DNA of 64,000 nucleotides from CADEFX01 sp963806735 (GCA_963806735.1 CAWEBE010000047.1:62001-126000), one strand, 5' to 3'. Numbered from the stretch's first letter, positions 17,993-26,900 are shown. A program made the numbers and translations. Notes: generated by a model from the letters alone, not told the origin.

Positions 17993-18883
17993 ATGACACA
18001 GACAGTACAACGCCAGGCCGGGTCGCGCCGTGACTGGCCCTTCGAGGTCAAGCCGCTGCATACGAGCTTCGGCGCAGAGATCCGTGGCATCACGCTCGCC
18101 GACGCGGTCGGTGAGCGGATGTTCGACAAGGTCTACGAGGCCTTCCTCGATCACCAGCTCGTCCTGTTCCGCAACGTGGATCTGCCGCCCGCGACGCAGG
18201 TGGCCTTCGCGCGCCGCTTCGGCGAGGTCCAGGTCCATGTCATGAACCAGTATCACGGCTACAAGGACCACCCCGAGATCTACATGCTGAGCAATCTCGA
18301 TCAGGAGGGCAGGCCGAACGGCAAGCATCCCGACAAGGGCACCCTCTACTGGCACACGGACGGGTCGTGGCGCGACCGCACGGGCCAGGCCACCATGATG
18401 TACTCCGAGATCGTGCCGGAAGCGGGCGGCGAGACCGAGTTTGCCGACATGTATGCCGCCTACGAGAACCTGAGCCCGGACTGGAAGGCGCACATCGAGG
18501 GCAAGAAGGCGATTCACAATCTCGACTTCTCGCGTACACGGCGGCATGGTCATGAGCCCATGACGTCGGAGCAGAAAGCCAAGGTGCCGCCGGTTGCGCA
18601 CCCCATCGTGCGCACACATCCAGAGACCGGCCGCAAGGCCATATTCCTCGGTGATCACGCGGAATCGGTGGAAGGCATGGACTATGCGGCCGGCCGGAAG
18701 ATGATCGAGGAGTTGAACGAGGTCATCACGCCGAGAAGCTCCGTCTACACGCACCAATGGTCGCCTCGCGAATGCATGGTTTGGGACAACCGGGCTCTGC
18801 TGCATCGCGCAACGGGTTTCGATACCGCCCGTCACAAGCGGGTCATGCGCCGTTGCACGATCAACGGCGACAAACCGTTTTAA
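17993..18883 (+). CDS. TauD/TfdA-family 2-oxoglutarate/Fe(II) dioxygenase
   Basis: 296 residues; GGGAGGA lies 5 bases before the ATG. The iron triad is visible as H121 and D123 in YWHTDGSW and the distal histidine in NRALLHRATGFD, and the 2-oxoglutarate arginine in the final basic segment RHKRVMRRCTI. The early FGAEIRGI segment is typical of the TauD/TfdA family. Such enzymes hydroxylate taurine, alkylsulfates, 2,4-D and many other acids. No sulfonate transport or sulfate-assimilation genes are nearby, so a taurine role is not supported by context. Confidence 0.88.
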   Translation: MTQTVQRQAGSRRDWPFEVKPLHTSFGAEIRGITLADAVGERMFDKVYEAFLDHQLVLFRNVDLPPATQVAFARRFGEVQVHVMNQYHGYKDHPEIYMLSNLDQEGRPNGKHPDKGTLYWHTDGSWRDRTGQATMMYSEIVPEAGGETEFADMYAAYENLSPDWKAHIEGKKAIHNLDFSRTRRHGHEPMTSEQKAKVPPVAHPIVRTHPETGRKAIFLGDHAESVEGMDYAAGRKMIEELNEVITPRSSVYTHQWSPRECMVWDNRALLHRATGFDTARHKRVMRRCTINGDKPF

Positions 18884-19015
18884 AGGCGTCAACGGAACAT
18901 CCGTGGGAACCGTAGCGGCCGAGCTCACACTTCCGATCCCATTGTCGAAACAACGGCCCTGTGGCATCATTCGCGTGATGCTGCGGGGGCGTTGTATCGC
19001 GTGTGGGGGAGTTGA

Positions 19016-20137
19016 ATGCCCGTCGCAGCCGTCTCGGTTGCCGGCTATCGTTCTATCCAGCACCTTCGATTGCCTGTTGGGCCGCTGACCGTGCTGGTCG
19101 GCAAGAACGGTGTCGGCAAGACCAATCTCTACCGCGCGCTCGAGCTTCTGCATGCAGCGGCCGACGGCAGCATCACGCGGCGCATAGCCGAGGACGGCGG
19201 CGCGGAATCGGTGCTGTGGGCTGGCGCGCAGCGCAACGGCGAGCCCGTAAAACTCACCTTCATGGTCGAGATCGACACCTTGGAGTACCGCATCGAGATC
19301 GGCTTGCCGATGCTGGCCGAGCTGGCGCTGTGTCTCGAGCAGGGCGTGAAGGAGGAGGAGTTGCGCCTGCGCGCGGGCAACAAGAGCACGGTGCTCATGC
19401 GCCGGCAGGGGCCGGATGCCTGGCTGCTCGACGCCGACGGCGCGCGACGTGACTATGCAAGGGCCCTGCTGCCTTCCGAGACAGCGCTCGCCTCGTTCCG
19501 CGACGTAGATCGCTATCCGGCGCTCGAGTACGTGCGCAGGGAGCTCAACGGCTGGCGGTTCTTCCACACCTTCCGCACTGAGCCGGGCGCCGCGGTGCGC
19601 GGCAGTTGCCTGGCGCTCGCCACGCCCATGCTGCGCGCCGACGGGACTGATCTCGCGGCCGTCCTCGCCACGCTCTACTACGTGCAGGGAGATGCAGTTG
19701 CCGTGGAACGGGCGGTCGATGAGGCGCTGCCCGGGGCAAAGCTGATGGTTGACGTGGACAAGGGACGGGCCAGCTTCGCGCTCAAATTTCCCGATCAGCC
19801 GCGCGCTTTCGGTGCGCATGAGATCTCGGACGGCACGCTGCGCTATCTGTGTCTGGTGGGCGCGCTCTGCAGCTATCGTCTGCCTGCATTCATCGCGCTC
19901 AACGAGCCGGAGACGAGCCTGCATCCGGACCTGATGCCGGCGCTGGCGGGGCTCATCGCGCGTGCCTCCAAGCGCACGCGCATCTGGGTGGTCACGCATT
20001 CCAAGGTGCTGGCCAACGAGATCAGCCGCCTGACGGGCGTCAGGCCGGGCTCGGTGACGAAGCGGCGTGGCGCCACCTGCATCGATGGCTTAGCGCCGCC
20101 GCCGATGGCTGAGGACCGCGACCGATTGAGGGCGTGA
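19016..20137 (+). CDS. solo AAA/OLD-type ATPase
   Basis: 373 residues with a GGGGGAG ribosome site. Walker A is GKNGVGKTN (residues 29-37); a signature-like EISDGTLRYLCLVGAL precedes Walker B (ALNEPETSLHPDLMP), and WVVTHSKVLANEIS carries the switch histidine. This is the SMC/RecF/OLD-like ABC-ATPase type (AAA_21). No TOPRIM nuclease domain follows within the protein or beside it. Family members serve in DNA repair, toxin or defence modules, or have no known role. The gene stands alone between a dioxygenase and a dehydrogenase, so no partner can be named. Confidence 0.8.
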   Translation: MPVAAVSVAGYRSIQHLRLPVGPLTVLVGKNGVGKTNLYRALELLHAAADGSITRRIAEDGGAESVLWAGAQRNGEPVKLTFMVEIDTLEYRIEIGLPMLAELALCLEQGVKEEELRLRAGNKSTVLMRRQGPDAWLLDADGARRDYARALLPSETALASFRDVDRYPALEYVRRELNGWRFFHTFRTEPGAAVRGSCLALATPMLRADGTDLAAVLATLYYVQGDAVAVERAVDEALPGAKLMVDVDKGRASFALKFPDQPRAFGAHEISDGTLRYLCLVGALCSYRLPAFIALNEPETSLHPDLMPALAGLIARASKRTRIWVVTHSKVLANEISRLTGVRPGSVTKRRGATCIDGLAPPPMAEDRDRLRA

Positions 20138-20172
20138 GAACGTAGTGCGATTTGCGCACGCCGCCGCCGGGC

Positions 20173-21201
20173 TCAGTACATGCGCTGCTTGTCGAGCACG
20201 TTGCGCATGTCGCCAAGGCGGCCGTCGAGGAAGCAGGCCAGGTTGTGACAGAAGATGTCGGTGATCTTGGCGTTCTCGCTCGGCGCGGTGCTGGCGGAGT
20301 GCGGACTGATGAGCACGTTCGGCATGTCCCACAAGGGAGAGGATGCCGGAAGCGGCTCGATCTCGGCGACATCGAGCGCGGCCGTCCCGATCTGGCCCGA
20401 GCGCAGCGCTGCAATCAGCGCCGCCTCATCGATCACCTGGCCGCGGGCGATATTGATGAGAACGGCGCCACGCTGCATGGCTGCAATTGCCTTCGCATCG
20501 ATCATACGCTCGGTGCTGGGCGTGTGCGGTGTGGCGAGCACGACATAGTCGGCTATCGCCAGTGCCGCATGCAAATTATCTGGCCCCAGGATTTGATCGG
20601 CCGACAACTCCGCCCCGCGCTCCGGCGCCGGCCTGTTCACAACCGCCAAGATGCGCATGCCGAAGGCCCTGGCGATGGCGCCGACGCGTGCGCCGACCTG
20701 GCCGGCCCCGATAATGGCGATGGTCTTGCCCGGCAGCTCGCCGCCACAGTACCGCTCCCAATGCCGCGCGCTCTGATCGCGTTGCAGGCGGGTGATGTCC
20801 TTCGTGTGCGCCAGCAGCACGAGGAACACGAACTCGGCAAGCGCGTCCGCATGCACGCCGCGCGCCGTGGTCACGATCAGATCGCTATCTGCCAAGCCCA
20901 ACCGGGCGACTTTCTGGCCCACGCCTGAGCTTGTCGTCTGCACCCATCGAACATTCGGTGCCTGGGACAGTCCGTCCGAGGGGAAATCCCAAAGTATGGT
21001 GGCGCTGGCTAGGTGCGCGCGCCAGCGTTCCGCCTGGCGTGATGTCAGCGCGAAATCGTCGGGGCCATTATGATCGCCCTGATATCGGATCGGGGGCAGC
21101 AGATCCGGATCGTGAATGATCTTGGCGTGCGCCCCCGCCACCGTGCGCATGCGCGCCACATGCTCCGGCTCGAGCGGAGAGGTGATGAATACAACTTGCA
21201 T
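20173..21201 (-). CDS. D-2-hydroxyacid dehydrogenase (NAD-binding)
   Basis: 342 residues. The Rossmann motif IAIIGAGQVGARVGAIARAFG lies in the middle of the chain, as in the D-isomer-specific 2-hydroxyacid dehydrogenase family. The C-terminal half shows NIARGQVIDEAALIAAL (the catalytic Arg segment), DVAEIEPLPASSPLWDMPNVLISPHSA with the catalytic His. Probable role: reduction of a 2-oxoacid or oxidation of a D-2-hydroxyacid, in the cytoplasm. It converges with the AAA ATPase and is transcribed in the same direction as the VWA gene, 19 bp downstream of it. Confidence 0.88.
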   Translation of the reverse strand: MQVVFITSPLEPEHVARMRTVAGAHAKIIHDPDLLPPIRYQGDHNGPDDFALTSRQAERWRAHLASATILWDFPSDGLSQAPNVRWVQTTSSGVGQKVARLGLADSDLIVTTARGVHADALAEFVFLVLLAHTKDITRLQRDQSARHWERYCGGELPGKTIAIIGAGQVGARVGAIARAFGMRILAVVNRPAPERGAELSADQILGPDNLHAALAIADYVVLATPHTPSTERMIDAKAIAAMQRGAVLINIARGQVIDEAALIAALRSGQIGTAALDVAEIEPLPASSPLWDMPNVLISPHSASTAPSENAKITDIFCHNLACFLDGRLGDMRNVLDKQRMY

Positions 21202-21220
21202 TCGTGCGTTCCACCGTCCC

Positions 21221-22396
21221 TTACCGCATCAGCTCTTTCATGGCGCCGTCGAGGCCGGCCAGAGTGAGCGGGTACATGCGCTCGCCTATGATCTCGCGCA
21301 TCACCTGGATCGATGGCGTCCAGCCCCAGTGCTGCTCGGGGACGGGGTTCAGCCATATGCAGTGCTCGTAGATGCCGGTGACGCGCTTCATCCAGGCCGA
21401 GCCCGGCTCCTCGTTCATGTGCTCCACCGAGCCGCCGGGCACGGTGATCTCGTAGGGGCTCATGGAGGCGTCGCCGACGAACACCACTTTGTAGTCGGCC
21501 GGATACTTGTGCAGCACGTCCCAGGTCGGCGTGCGGTCGGTCCAGCGCCGCTTGTTGTCCTTCCACACGAACTCGTAGAGGCAGTTGTGGAAGTAGAAAT
21601 ACTCCATGTGCTTGAACTCGGTGCGCGCAGCCGAGAACAGCTCCTCAGCCTGCTTGATGTGGAAGTCCATGGAGCCGCCGATGTCGAAGAACATCAGCAC
21701 CTTGACGGTGTTGCGCCGCTCCGGGCGCATGTGGATGTCGAGATAGCCCTTGTGCGCGGTGCCCTTGATGGTGCCGTCCAGATCGAGCTCTTCAAGCGCA
21801 CCCTCGCGGGCGAAGCGGCGCAGGCGGCGTAGGGCCACCTTGATGTTGCGCGTGCCGAGCTCGATCTTGTCGTCGAGGTCCTTGAACTCGCGCTTGTCCC
21901 ATACCTTGAGCGCGCGGAAGTTGCGGTTCTCCTTCTGGCCAATGCGGACACCGGCCGGATTGTACCCCTCGGCCCCATAGGGCGAGGTGCCGCCGGTGCC
22001 GATCCACTTGGAGCCGCCCTGGTGACGGCCCTTCTGCTCGGCTAGGCGCTTTTTCAGCTCCTCCATGATCTTGTCCCAGCCGCCGAGTGCCTCGATCTTC
22101 TTCTTGTCCTCCTCCGACAGGTAGAGGCTGGAGACCACGCGCAGCCATTCCTTCGGGATCTTGGCTTCCAGCGCCTCGTTCATCAGGTCGAGGCCCTTGA
22201 AGACGTGTCCGAACACCTGGTCGAACTTGTCGAGGTGGCGCTCGTCCTTCACCAGCGCGGCGCGCGAGAGATAATAGAAATGCTCAACCTTCTGATCGGC
22301 GAGGTCAGCCTCCAGCGCCTGCATCAGAGTGAGATATTCCTTGAGCGTGACCGGCAGCTTGGCGGCTTTCAGCTCATGGAAGAAGGTGACGAACAT
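21221..22396 (-). CDS. VWA-domain protein, CoxE/YeaD-like
   Basis: 391 residues from MFVTFFHELKAAKLPVTL. The protein has a helical N-terminal CoxE-type half with FFHELKAAKLPVTLKEYLTLMQAL and a C-terminal VWA fold whose metal site reads FFDIGGSMD (Asp238), with a later VFVGDASMSPYEI. Such proteins usually work with a MoxR-type AAA ATPase that inserts metals or remodels targets, as in carbon monoxide dehydrogenase maturation. No MoxR gene is adjacent in this window. It is followed by the hydroxyacid dehydrogenase after 19 bp. The target is unknown. Confidence 0.82.
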   Translation of the reverse strand: MFVTFFHELKAAKLPVTLKEYLTLMQALEADLADQKVEHFYYLSRAALVKDERHLDKFDQVFGHVFKGLDLMNEALEAKIPKEWLRVVSSLYLSEEDKKKIEALGGWDKIMEELKKRLAEQKGRHQGGSKWIGTGGTSPYGAEGYNPAGVRIGQKENRNFRALKVWDKREFKDLDDKIELGTRNIKVALRRLRRFAREGALEELDLDGTIKGTAHKGYLDIHMRPERRNTVKVLMFFDIGGSMDFHIKQAEELFSAARTEFKHMEYFYFHNCLYEFVWKDNKRRWTDRTPTWDVLHKYPADYKVVFVGDASMSPYEITVPGGSVEHMNEEPGSAWMKRVTGIYEHCIWLNPVPEQHWGWTPSIQVMREIIGERMYPLTLAGLDGAMKELMR

Positions 22397-22498
22397 TGCG
22401 GGGTCCGGGTGGTGGGTTCCGGCCCTTATAGCATGTCCGGGGAGATGCAATCCGGCCCATTGGTCAGGGCGCGGTTCGTTAGCCAGTTTTCGCGAGCT

Positions 22499-23083
22499 CT
22501 ACCGCTCCAGCAGGAGCACGCCGCGGCTCATCTCGGTGCGGCTGAGCTGGCTGAGAAAGGTCATGCCGAGCAGCGTGGTCTGAAGATTGCCGGGCTCGGC
22601 CACGACGGCGCGCACATTGTGCACCGTGATGTCCTCGATGGCGACATCGTCGAGCGTTACGGCGGCTACGCGCGCCGTGCCGTTGGCGGTGGATACCTTG
22701 TGCCGGAAGTCGCTGTCGCGGAGGAAGATGCCGGCGCGGCGCGCATCCTCCCAGGTGAGCGCCACCATTGAGGCGCCGGTGTCGACCATGACCTCGACGG
22801 GACGACCGTTGATGTGAGCCGTCGTTTCGAAATGGCCGTTTTGGCCGGCGTGCAGACGCACAGTCCCGCTGATGCGGCGGACCGCCGTGTCTTCCTGCAT
22901 GCGCGCGGGCGCAACCTCGCGCTCGCTCGCCAGTGCGCCGAAATCCGCCGGCTCGAGCTTCAATCCGAGGCTGTCACGGATCGTATCGAAATGGATGAAG
23001 GTGAAGGCCGCGATGGCGGCCATGACGGCCCACGCCGAGGCGAGCTTCACAAAATTTCGGGTCCCAGACGAGTAGGCCACCAC
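22499..23083 (-). CDS. TIGR02281-family retropepsin-like aspartic protease (1)
   Basis: 194 residues from one of two adjacent GTG codons. One N-terminal transmembrane helix (WAVMAAIAAFTFIHF) anchors a periplasmic retropepsin fold. The active-site loop is VMVDTGASMVAL, and the C-terminal flap and strand are LLGMTFLSQLSRTEMS. The family works as a homodimer with one aspartate per subunit, similar to Rickettsia and Legionella retropepsin-like proteins. A second, divergent member lies just upstream in the same operon. The natural substrate is not known. Confidence 0.85.
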   Translation of the reverse strand: MVAYSSGTRNFVKLASAWAVMAAIAAFTFIHFDTIRDSLGLKLEPADFGALASEREVAPARMQEDTAVRRISGTVRLHAGQNGHFETTAHINGRPVEVMVDTGASMVALTWEDARRAGIFLRDSDFRHKVSTANGTARVAAVTLDDVAIEDITVHNVRAVVAEPGNLQTTLLGMTFLSQLSRTEMSRGVLLLER

Positions 23084-23128
23084 GCAACGCCCTGCCGATG
23101 CGCCACACCGGCAGGCAGGCGTATGCCG

Positions 23129-23836
23129 TCAGCCGCGTAGCGTCAGATAGTCCCCGGAAAACTCATATGAGCGCAGCTTGCTTAAGAAAGTCATACCCAA
23201 GAGACTTTCCTTGAGTGTGCCGGGCTGCGCCACCAACGCTTCCACCTGCGTCAGGACGATAGGCCCCACCGAGACACTGTGCAGGCGCACGCGCGCGGCA
23301 TAGGCAACCCCATTGGCGGTCTGCACCGGCACGCTGTAGCGCAAATCGCTGGTGTCGATGCCGAGCTTGCGCGCGTCGGTCTGCTTGAGGACGACAGTGG
23401 AGGCTCCGGTGTCCACCAGCATGGTGACGCCGGCGCCATTGACGGACACGTTGGCCGCAAAATGGCCGTCCATACGGCGCCGGATGCGCACGGCGCGCTC
23501 GCCGGCCGGCGTGCTCTCCACGGTGATGGTGCTGCCAGGTGGCGAGAGCTCGCCGGCAATACGGTAGGCGATGCCGATGATCTCGTCCTTGAAGCTGTAG
23601 CCGGCAACGAGTGCCAGCGCGATGCAGATCCAGGCGAACAAATCCTTGGCGGCCTGGCCCATGCGGCCGCGGTATGCGCCGGCCAGGGACGCACCCATGA
23701 AGATCAGAAGGGCGATGCCGGCGGTAAGAGCGGCGAAGGTGCTCGGCTCGAACCCGGCGATGTCACCCTGATCGGCACGCAGGATCAGTGCAATTCCCGC
23801 CAGCGCCAGCAGAACGAGTCCGATCCAAAGCCCCAT
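23129..23836 (-). CDS. TIGR02281-family retropepsin-like aspartic protease (2)
   Basis: 235 residues from MGLWIGLVLLALAG. It differs from its neighbour by three predicted membrane segments before the protease domain (residues about 2-18, 28-52 and 62-80). The protease loop is MLVDTGASTVVL and the C-terminal strand LLGMTFLSKLRSYEFSG. Only one base separates its start from the stop of the DUF1289 gene, so the genes are coupled. Its paralogue follows 45 bp downstream on the same strand. The close pairing suggests a possible heterodimer, which is inference. Confidence 0.85.
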   Translation of the reverse strand: MGLWIGLVLLALAGIALILRADQGDIAGFEPSTFAALTAGIALLIFMGASLAGAYRGRMGQAAKDLFAWICIALALVAGYSFKDEIIGIAYRIAGELSPPGSTITVESTPAGERAVRIRRRMDGHFAANVSVNGAGVTMLVDTGASTVVLKQTDARKLGIDTSDLRYSVPVQTANGVAYAARVRLHSVSVGPIVLTQVEALVAQPGTLKESLLGMTFLSKLRSYEFSGDYLTLRG

Positions 23837-23837
23837 A

Positions 23838-24017
23838 TCAGCCCCCCGTGTCCGCGCGCACGCGGCGCGCCGGCAGCTCGGCCATGATACGCCGTCGCTC
23901 GCGGGCATCGAGGTTCGCCCAGGCGGCGATCTCAACCAGCGTACGCCCGCAGCCGGAGCACAGTCCGGAGACAGGATCAATGACGCAGACCTTGATGCAC
24001 GGACTGGCGATGTCCAT
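23838..24017 (-). CDS. DUF1289 (Fe-S-like cysteine-rich) small protein
   Basis: 59 residues from MDIASPCIKVCVIDPVSG. The family pattern C-x3-C-x6-LCxGCxRTxxEIxxW is complete (CIKVCVIDPVSGLCSGC, then RTLVEIAAW). The four cysteines may bind a metal or Fe-S cluster. Function is unknown for the family. It is the first gene of an operon with the two retropepsins. One double-hairpin element lies 45 bp upstream of its start. Confidence 0.85.
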   Translation of the reverse strand: MDIASPCIKVCVIDPVSGLCSGCGRTLVEIAAWANLDARERRRIMAELPARRVRADTGG

Positions 24018-24061
24018 GACGCATCCTGTGCCAGAGCTGTTGGGCCGCAAGGGGGCGGGTG

Positions 24062-24233
24062 TAGTGTCCCGATCGCGAAGTTCGTCGAACCTTGCGGCGT
24101 GCGTTGAACGAACTTCGCGATCGAAAGGACACTAGCAAACTTATGATTCCTATAATTCTAGTGTGATTCAGATCGAGAAATTCGCTAAGAGCCAGGCCGC
24201 GAACAACGGCGAATTTCTCGATCATCACACTAG
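24062..24233 (+). repeat. double-hairpin intergenic element, copy 1 (orientation A-B)
   Basis: Two imperfect hairpins in tandem. Hairpin A (24062-24134) has arms TAGTGTCC-C-GATCGCGAAGTTCG and CGAACTTCGCGATCG-AAA-GGACACTA. Hairpin B (24158-24233) has arms starting CTAGTGTGAT-TCA-GATCGAG and ending CTCGATC-ATCACACTAG. Each hairpin has the same 3-base bulge in all copies. The element begins 45 bp upstream of the DUF1289 start and ends 5 bp beyond the kinase stop. The inner stems of A and B share the pattern GATCGNGAANTTCG. Confidence 0.92.
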
Positions 24234-24238
24234 CTTAT

Positions 24239-25822
24239 TTAGGAGTGCGGGCTCGCGGCCGCAATCGTCCGGCGGGAGGCGCGGAGGCGCTGGGCGGCCT
24301 CGACGCTGAGCTGTGCCGCAGACTGGCGGTGACGCTCCCGACCGAGCGGCTGCAGGGGCGGCATGGATTGCAGCACCCGCTTCTTGGGCAGCGTGACGAT
24401 GACCTCCGTGCCTTTTCTGAGCTCCGACTTCAGCTCGAAGGTGCCGTCATGCAGGTCCACCAGGTTTTGCACGATCGGCAGCCCGAGGCCGGTGCCGCCT
24501 TCGGCCGTGTGCTGGGCGAGCGAGCCTTGGCCGAAGGGCTGCATGACCTTCGGAATCTCCTCCTTGGGGATGCCGTGCCCAGTGTCCTTGACGCTCAGCA
24601 TCTGTCCACCATCCGAAGTCGCTTCCACCCGGGTGATGATGCGCCCTCCCTTGGGTGTGAACTTGAGTGCGTTGGACAGAAGATTGAGGCAGATCTGGCG
24701 GATGGCGCGCTCGTCCACCCAGATCTGCGGCAAGCGGGTGTCGAACTCGAGGGAGATGGTCAGGCCTTTGCTCTCGGCCCTGAGCTTGAGCAGCCGGTGG
24801 CAGTCCTCGGCGATGTCCGACAGGCGCGCCGGCTCCTCGTGCAGCTCGTAGCGGCCGGCTTCGATGCGCGACAGGTCGAGGATCTCGTTGATCAGGTGCA
24901 GCAGGTGGCGGCCACTCTCGTGGATATCGGCCGCGTACTCGCGATAGGTCGGATTGGCGATCGGCCCCATGATCTCAGCCTTCATAGCCTCGGAGAAGCC
25001 GAGGATGGCGTTGAGGGGCGTGCGCAGCTCGTGGCTCATGGTGGCGAGGAAACGCGACTTGGCGATGTTGGCAGCCTCGGCACGGCGCCGGGCCTCATCG
25101 GAGATGGCTTTCTCACTCTCCAGCTCCGCGATCAGCGCGTCCTTTTCAGCGCGAAACTCCAGCATCGCGAGGGCAGTCGAGTTGAGACCCTTGGCGAGGA
25201 AGATGAAGTAGACGTGCACGCCGACCGCCATAGATGCCATCGCCCAATAGAAGGGATGATTGAGCAGCACGAGGCGCGTGACGACGGCCACCGTCATGGG
25301 AATGGTGCCGACGTAAAGAATGGGCATGACGGTGGAGGCGAATGTCATGCGGATAGCGAGTACGACGATGAGCGAGGCGAAGATGAAAACATGAGAGGAA
25401 GCGTTGCTCGTGCCGGCGCCTACCAGAGCGAAGCCAGCCCAAACAAGCCCGCCGATCAGTTCGGCCATGACCAGTCGGCGCAGCCATACGCCGACGATGA
25501 TCTCGTTGCGCGGCGTCGCCAAAAAGCGCCGGCAGAGTTCAAGCAGCAGCACCTTGGCTGCGATCACCATGAGCAGCCAGAGGATGGCCTCGCCCATCGG
25601 GGCCCAGAACATGGAGGCCAGCGCAAAGATGACAGCAAGAAGCTGGATGGTGGCGACGGCGCCAAACTCGTTGCGCACGAACATCGACAGGAGCTCGTAG
25701 GCGAACTCGGGCTTGATGTCGGTGCCCTGCGCGAGCCGTGCACGCGCCTCCCGCACATGATCGATGGCCGCGGAGCGGTCGCGACCACGCTGCGAGGGTG
25801 GGAGCGCTGGAGGCTCCGTCAT
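24239..25822 (-). CDS. membrane sensor histidine kinase (PdhS/DivJ-like)
   Basis: 527 residues from MTEPPALPPSQRG. Six or so hydrophobic segments fill residues about 55-225. The phosphoacceptor helix is SRFLATMSHELRTPLNAILGFSEAMKAEIMGP, followed by HATPase boxes NLLSNALKF, VKDTGHGIPKEEI and GGTGLGLPIV. The HisKA sequence is close to that of PdhS/DivJ-type cell-cycle kinases of Alphaproteobacteria, so a link to DivK/PleD signalling is possible but only inferred. No receiver domain and no adjacent response regulator. Double-hairpin elements lie at both ends: copy 1 just after its stop and copy 2 upstream, shared with the divergent GST gene. Confidence 0.85.
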   Translation of the reverse strand: MTEPPALPPSQRGRDRSAAIDHVREARARLAQGTDIKPEFAYELLSMFVRNEFGAVATIQLLAVIFALASMFWAPMGEAILWLLMVIAAKVLLLELCRRFLATPRNEIIVGVWLRRLVMAELIGGLVWAGFALVGAGTSNASSHVFIFASLIVVLAIRMTFASTVMPILYVGTIPMTVAVVTRLVLLNHPFYWAMASMAVGVHVYFIFLAKGLNSTALAMLEFRAEKDALIAELESEKAISDEARRRAEAANIAKSRFLATMSHELRTPLNAILGFSEAMKAEIMGPIANPTYREYAADIHESGRHLLHLINEILDLSRIEAGRYELHEEPARLSDIAEDCHRLLKLRAESKGLTISLEFDTRLPQIWVDERAIRQICLNLLSNALKFTPKGGRIITRVEATSDGGQMLSVKDTGHGIPKEEIPKVMQPFGQGSLAQHTAEGGTGLGLPIVQNLVDLHDGTFELKSELRKGTEVIVTLPKKRVLQSMPPLQPLGRERHRQSAAQLSVEAAQRLRASRRTIAAASPHS

Positions 25823-26068
25823 GGCGTCATTGGCGATCAAGCGCAGGTTCCCAACACGTGCTACATGGTTCCTGTGCCATGCCAGCGCCGCTTCGCCCGG
25901 CGCTGCCGGCAAAGTGGGCCGCTCTCCAGGCCTGCTACCAATGTCACCCCAATTCCCTAACGCCGGGTTTATTGCAGGAGCTATTGGGGAATGCGGGCGC
26001 CAGCGTCGGGCGCTTGCTTGCGCCGTCCCGGCCGCTCCTTTACCACTGATGCGCACGGCAACTCGGGC

Positions 26069-26230
26069 AAGTGTCCCGATCGCGAAGTTCGCCGGTATTC
26101 GCAGCAATCTCTCAGCGAACTTCGCGATCGAAAGGACACTTGCAAGTATATGATGCTAGTGCGATTCAGATCGAGAAATTCGCTCAGGGTATGCCGCAAA
26201 GTCCGGCGAATTTCTCGATCATCGCACTAG
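26069..26230 (+). repeat. double-hairpin intergenic element, copy 2 (orientation A-B)
   Basis: Hairpin A spans 26069-26141 (73 bp, as in copy 1) and hairpin B 26156-26230. In B the outer arms are CTAGTGCGAT and ATCGCACTAG where copies 1, 3 and 4 have T and A at the changed positions, so both sides changed together and pairing is kept. The spacer between A and B is 14 bp. It lies between divergent kinase and GST genes, ending 17 bp before the GST start codon. Confidence 0.92.
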
Positions 26231-26247
26231 CGTGGAGCGCGCACCCC

Positions 26248-26859
26248 ATGAAAATAGTGCAGACCCGGCAGGCCCCCAACCCGCGCCGCGTGCGCGTCTT
26301 TCTCGCCGAGAAAGGCATCGAGGTCCCGTTCGAGGAGCTGGACCTGATGAAGGGCGAGCTCAAGACGCCCGAGTTCATGAAGCTCAATGCCTTCCAGCGC
26401 GTGCCGGTGCTCGTGCTCGATGACGGCACTGCCATCGCCGAGACCATGGCGATCTGCCGCTATTTCGAGGCGGGCAAACCGGAGCCGGCCTTGTTCGGCG
26501 AGGGGCCGCTCGGTATCGCACAGGTGGAGATGTGGAACCGGCGCATGGAGCTCAATCTGCTGTTCCACGTCGCCCAGGCTTTCCGACATCTGCATCCGGC
26601 CATGGCGCATCTGGAGGTACCGCAGGTGCCGGCTTGGGGCGAATGCAACAAGCCCAAGGCGCTGGAGACGCTGGCGGTGCTCGATGAGGCGTTGGGGAAG
26701 ACGCGGTTCATCGCCGGTGATGCCTATTCTGTCGCCGACATCACGGCGCTGGTCGCCATCGATTTCATGAGGCCGGCGCGCATCCAGCGGCCCGAGAGCC
26801 TTACGCATCTGAACCGCTGGTACGGCGAGGTGTCGAGCCGGCCGAGCGCCAAGGCTTGA
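26248..26859 (+). CDS. glutathione S-transferase family protein
   Basis: 203 residues. The thioredoxin-fold N-domain starts MKIVQTRQAPNPRRVRVFLAEKGI and has the glutathione-binding turn RVPVLVLDDGTAIAETMAICRYF. The all-helical C-domain has the hydrophobic-staple segment YSVADITALVAIDF. The catalytic Ser/Cys position after the first strand is near QAPNPRR, suggesting a beta-like or unusual class. It is separated from the divergent sensor kinase by element copy 2. Substrate unknown. Confidence 0.88.
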   Translation: MKIVQTRQAPNPRRVRVFLAEKGIEVPFEELDLMKGELKTPEFMKLNAFQRVPVLVLDDGTAIAETMAICRYFEAGKPEPALFGEGPLGIAQVEMWNRRMELNLLFHVAQAFRHLHPAMAHLEVPQVPAWGECNKPKALETLAVLDEALGKTRFIAGDAYSVADITALVAIDFMRPARIQRPESLTHLNRWYGEVSSRPSAKA

Positions 26860-26900
26860 GGCAGCGGCCTCCGGCAACACGTTGAGGGGCGAGGAAGCAG

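Noticed and set aside
17963..19999. Long open frame (678 codons) on the minus strand opposite the dioxygenase and ATPase genes
   Set aside because: The sequence is rich in Arg, His and Gln and lacks a fold or motif. The opposite strand encodes two genes with clear catalytic motifs. High GC makes long false frames common.
24062..24233. Standard Rho-independent terminator in the double-hairpin element
   Set aside because: No T-tract follows either hairpin, two hairpins occur in fixed order, and copy 2 lies in a divergent promoter region. Some role in termination remains possible but is not supported.
24245..25960. Plus-strand open frame of 571 codons opposite the sensor kinase
   Set aside because: It has low-complexity charged sequence; the kinase on the other strand has all the conserved boxes.
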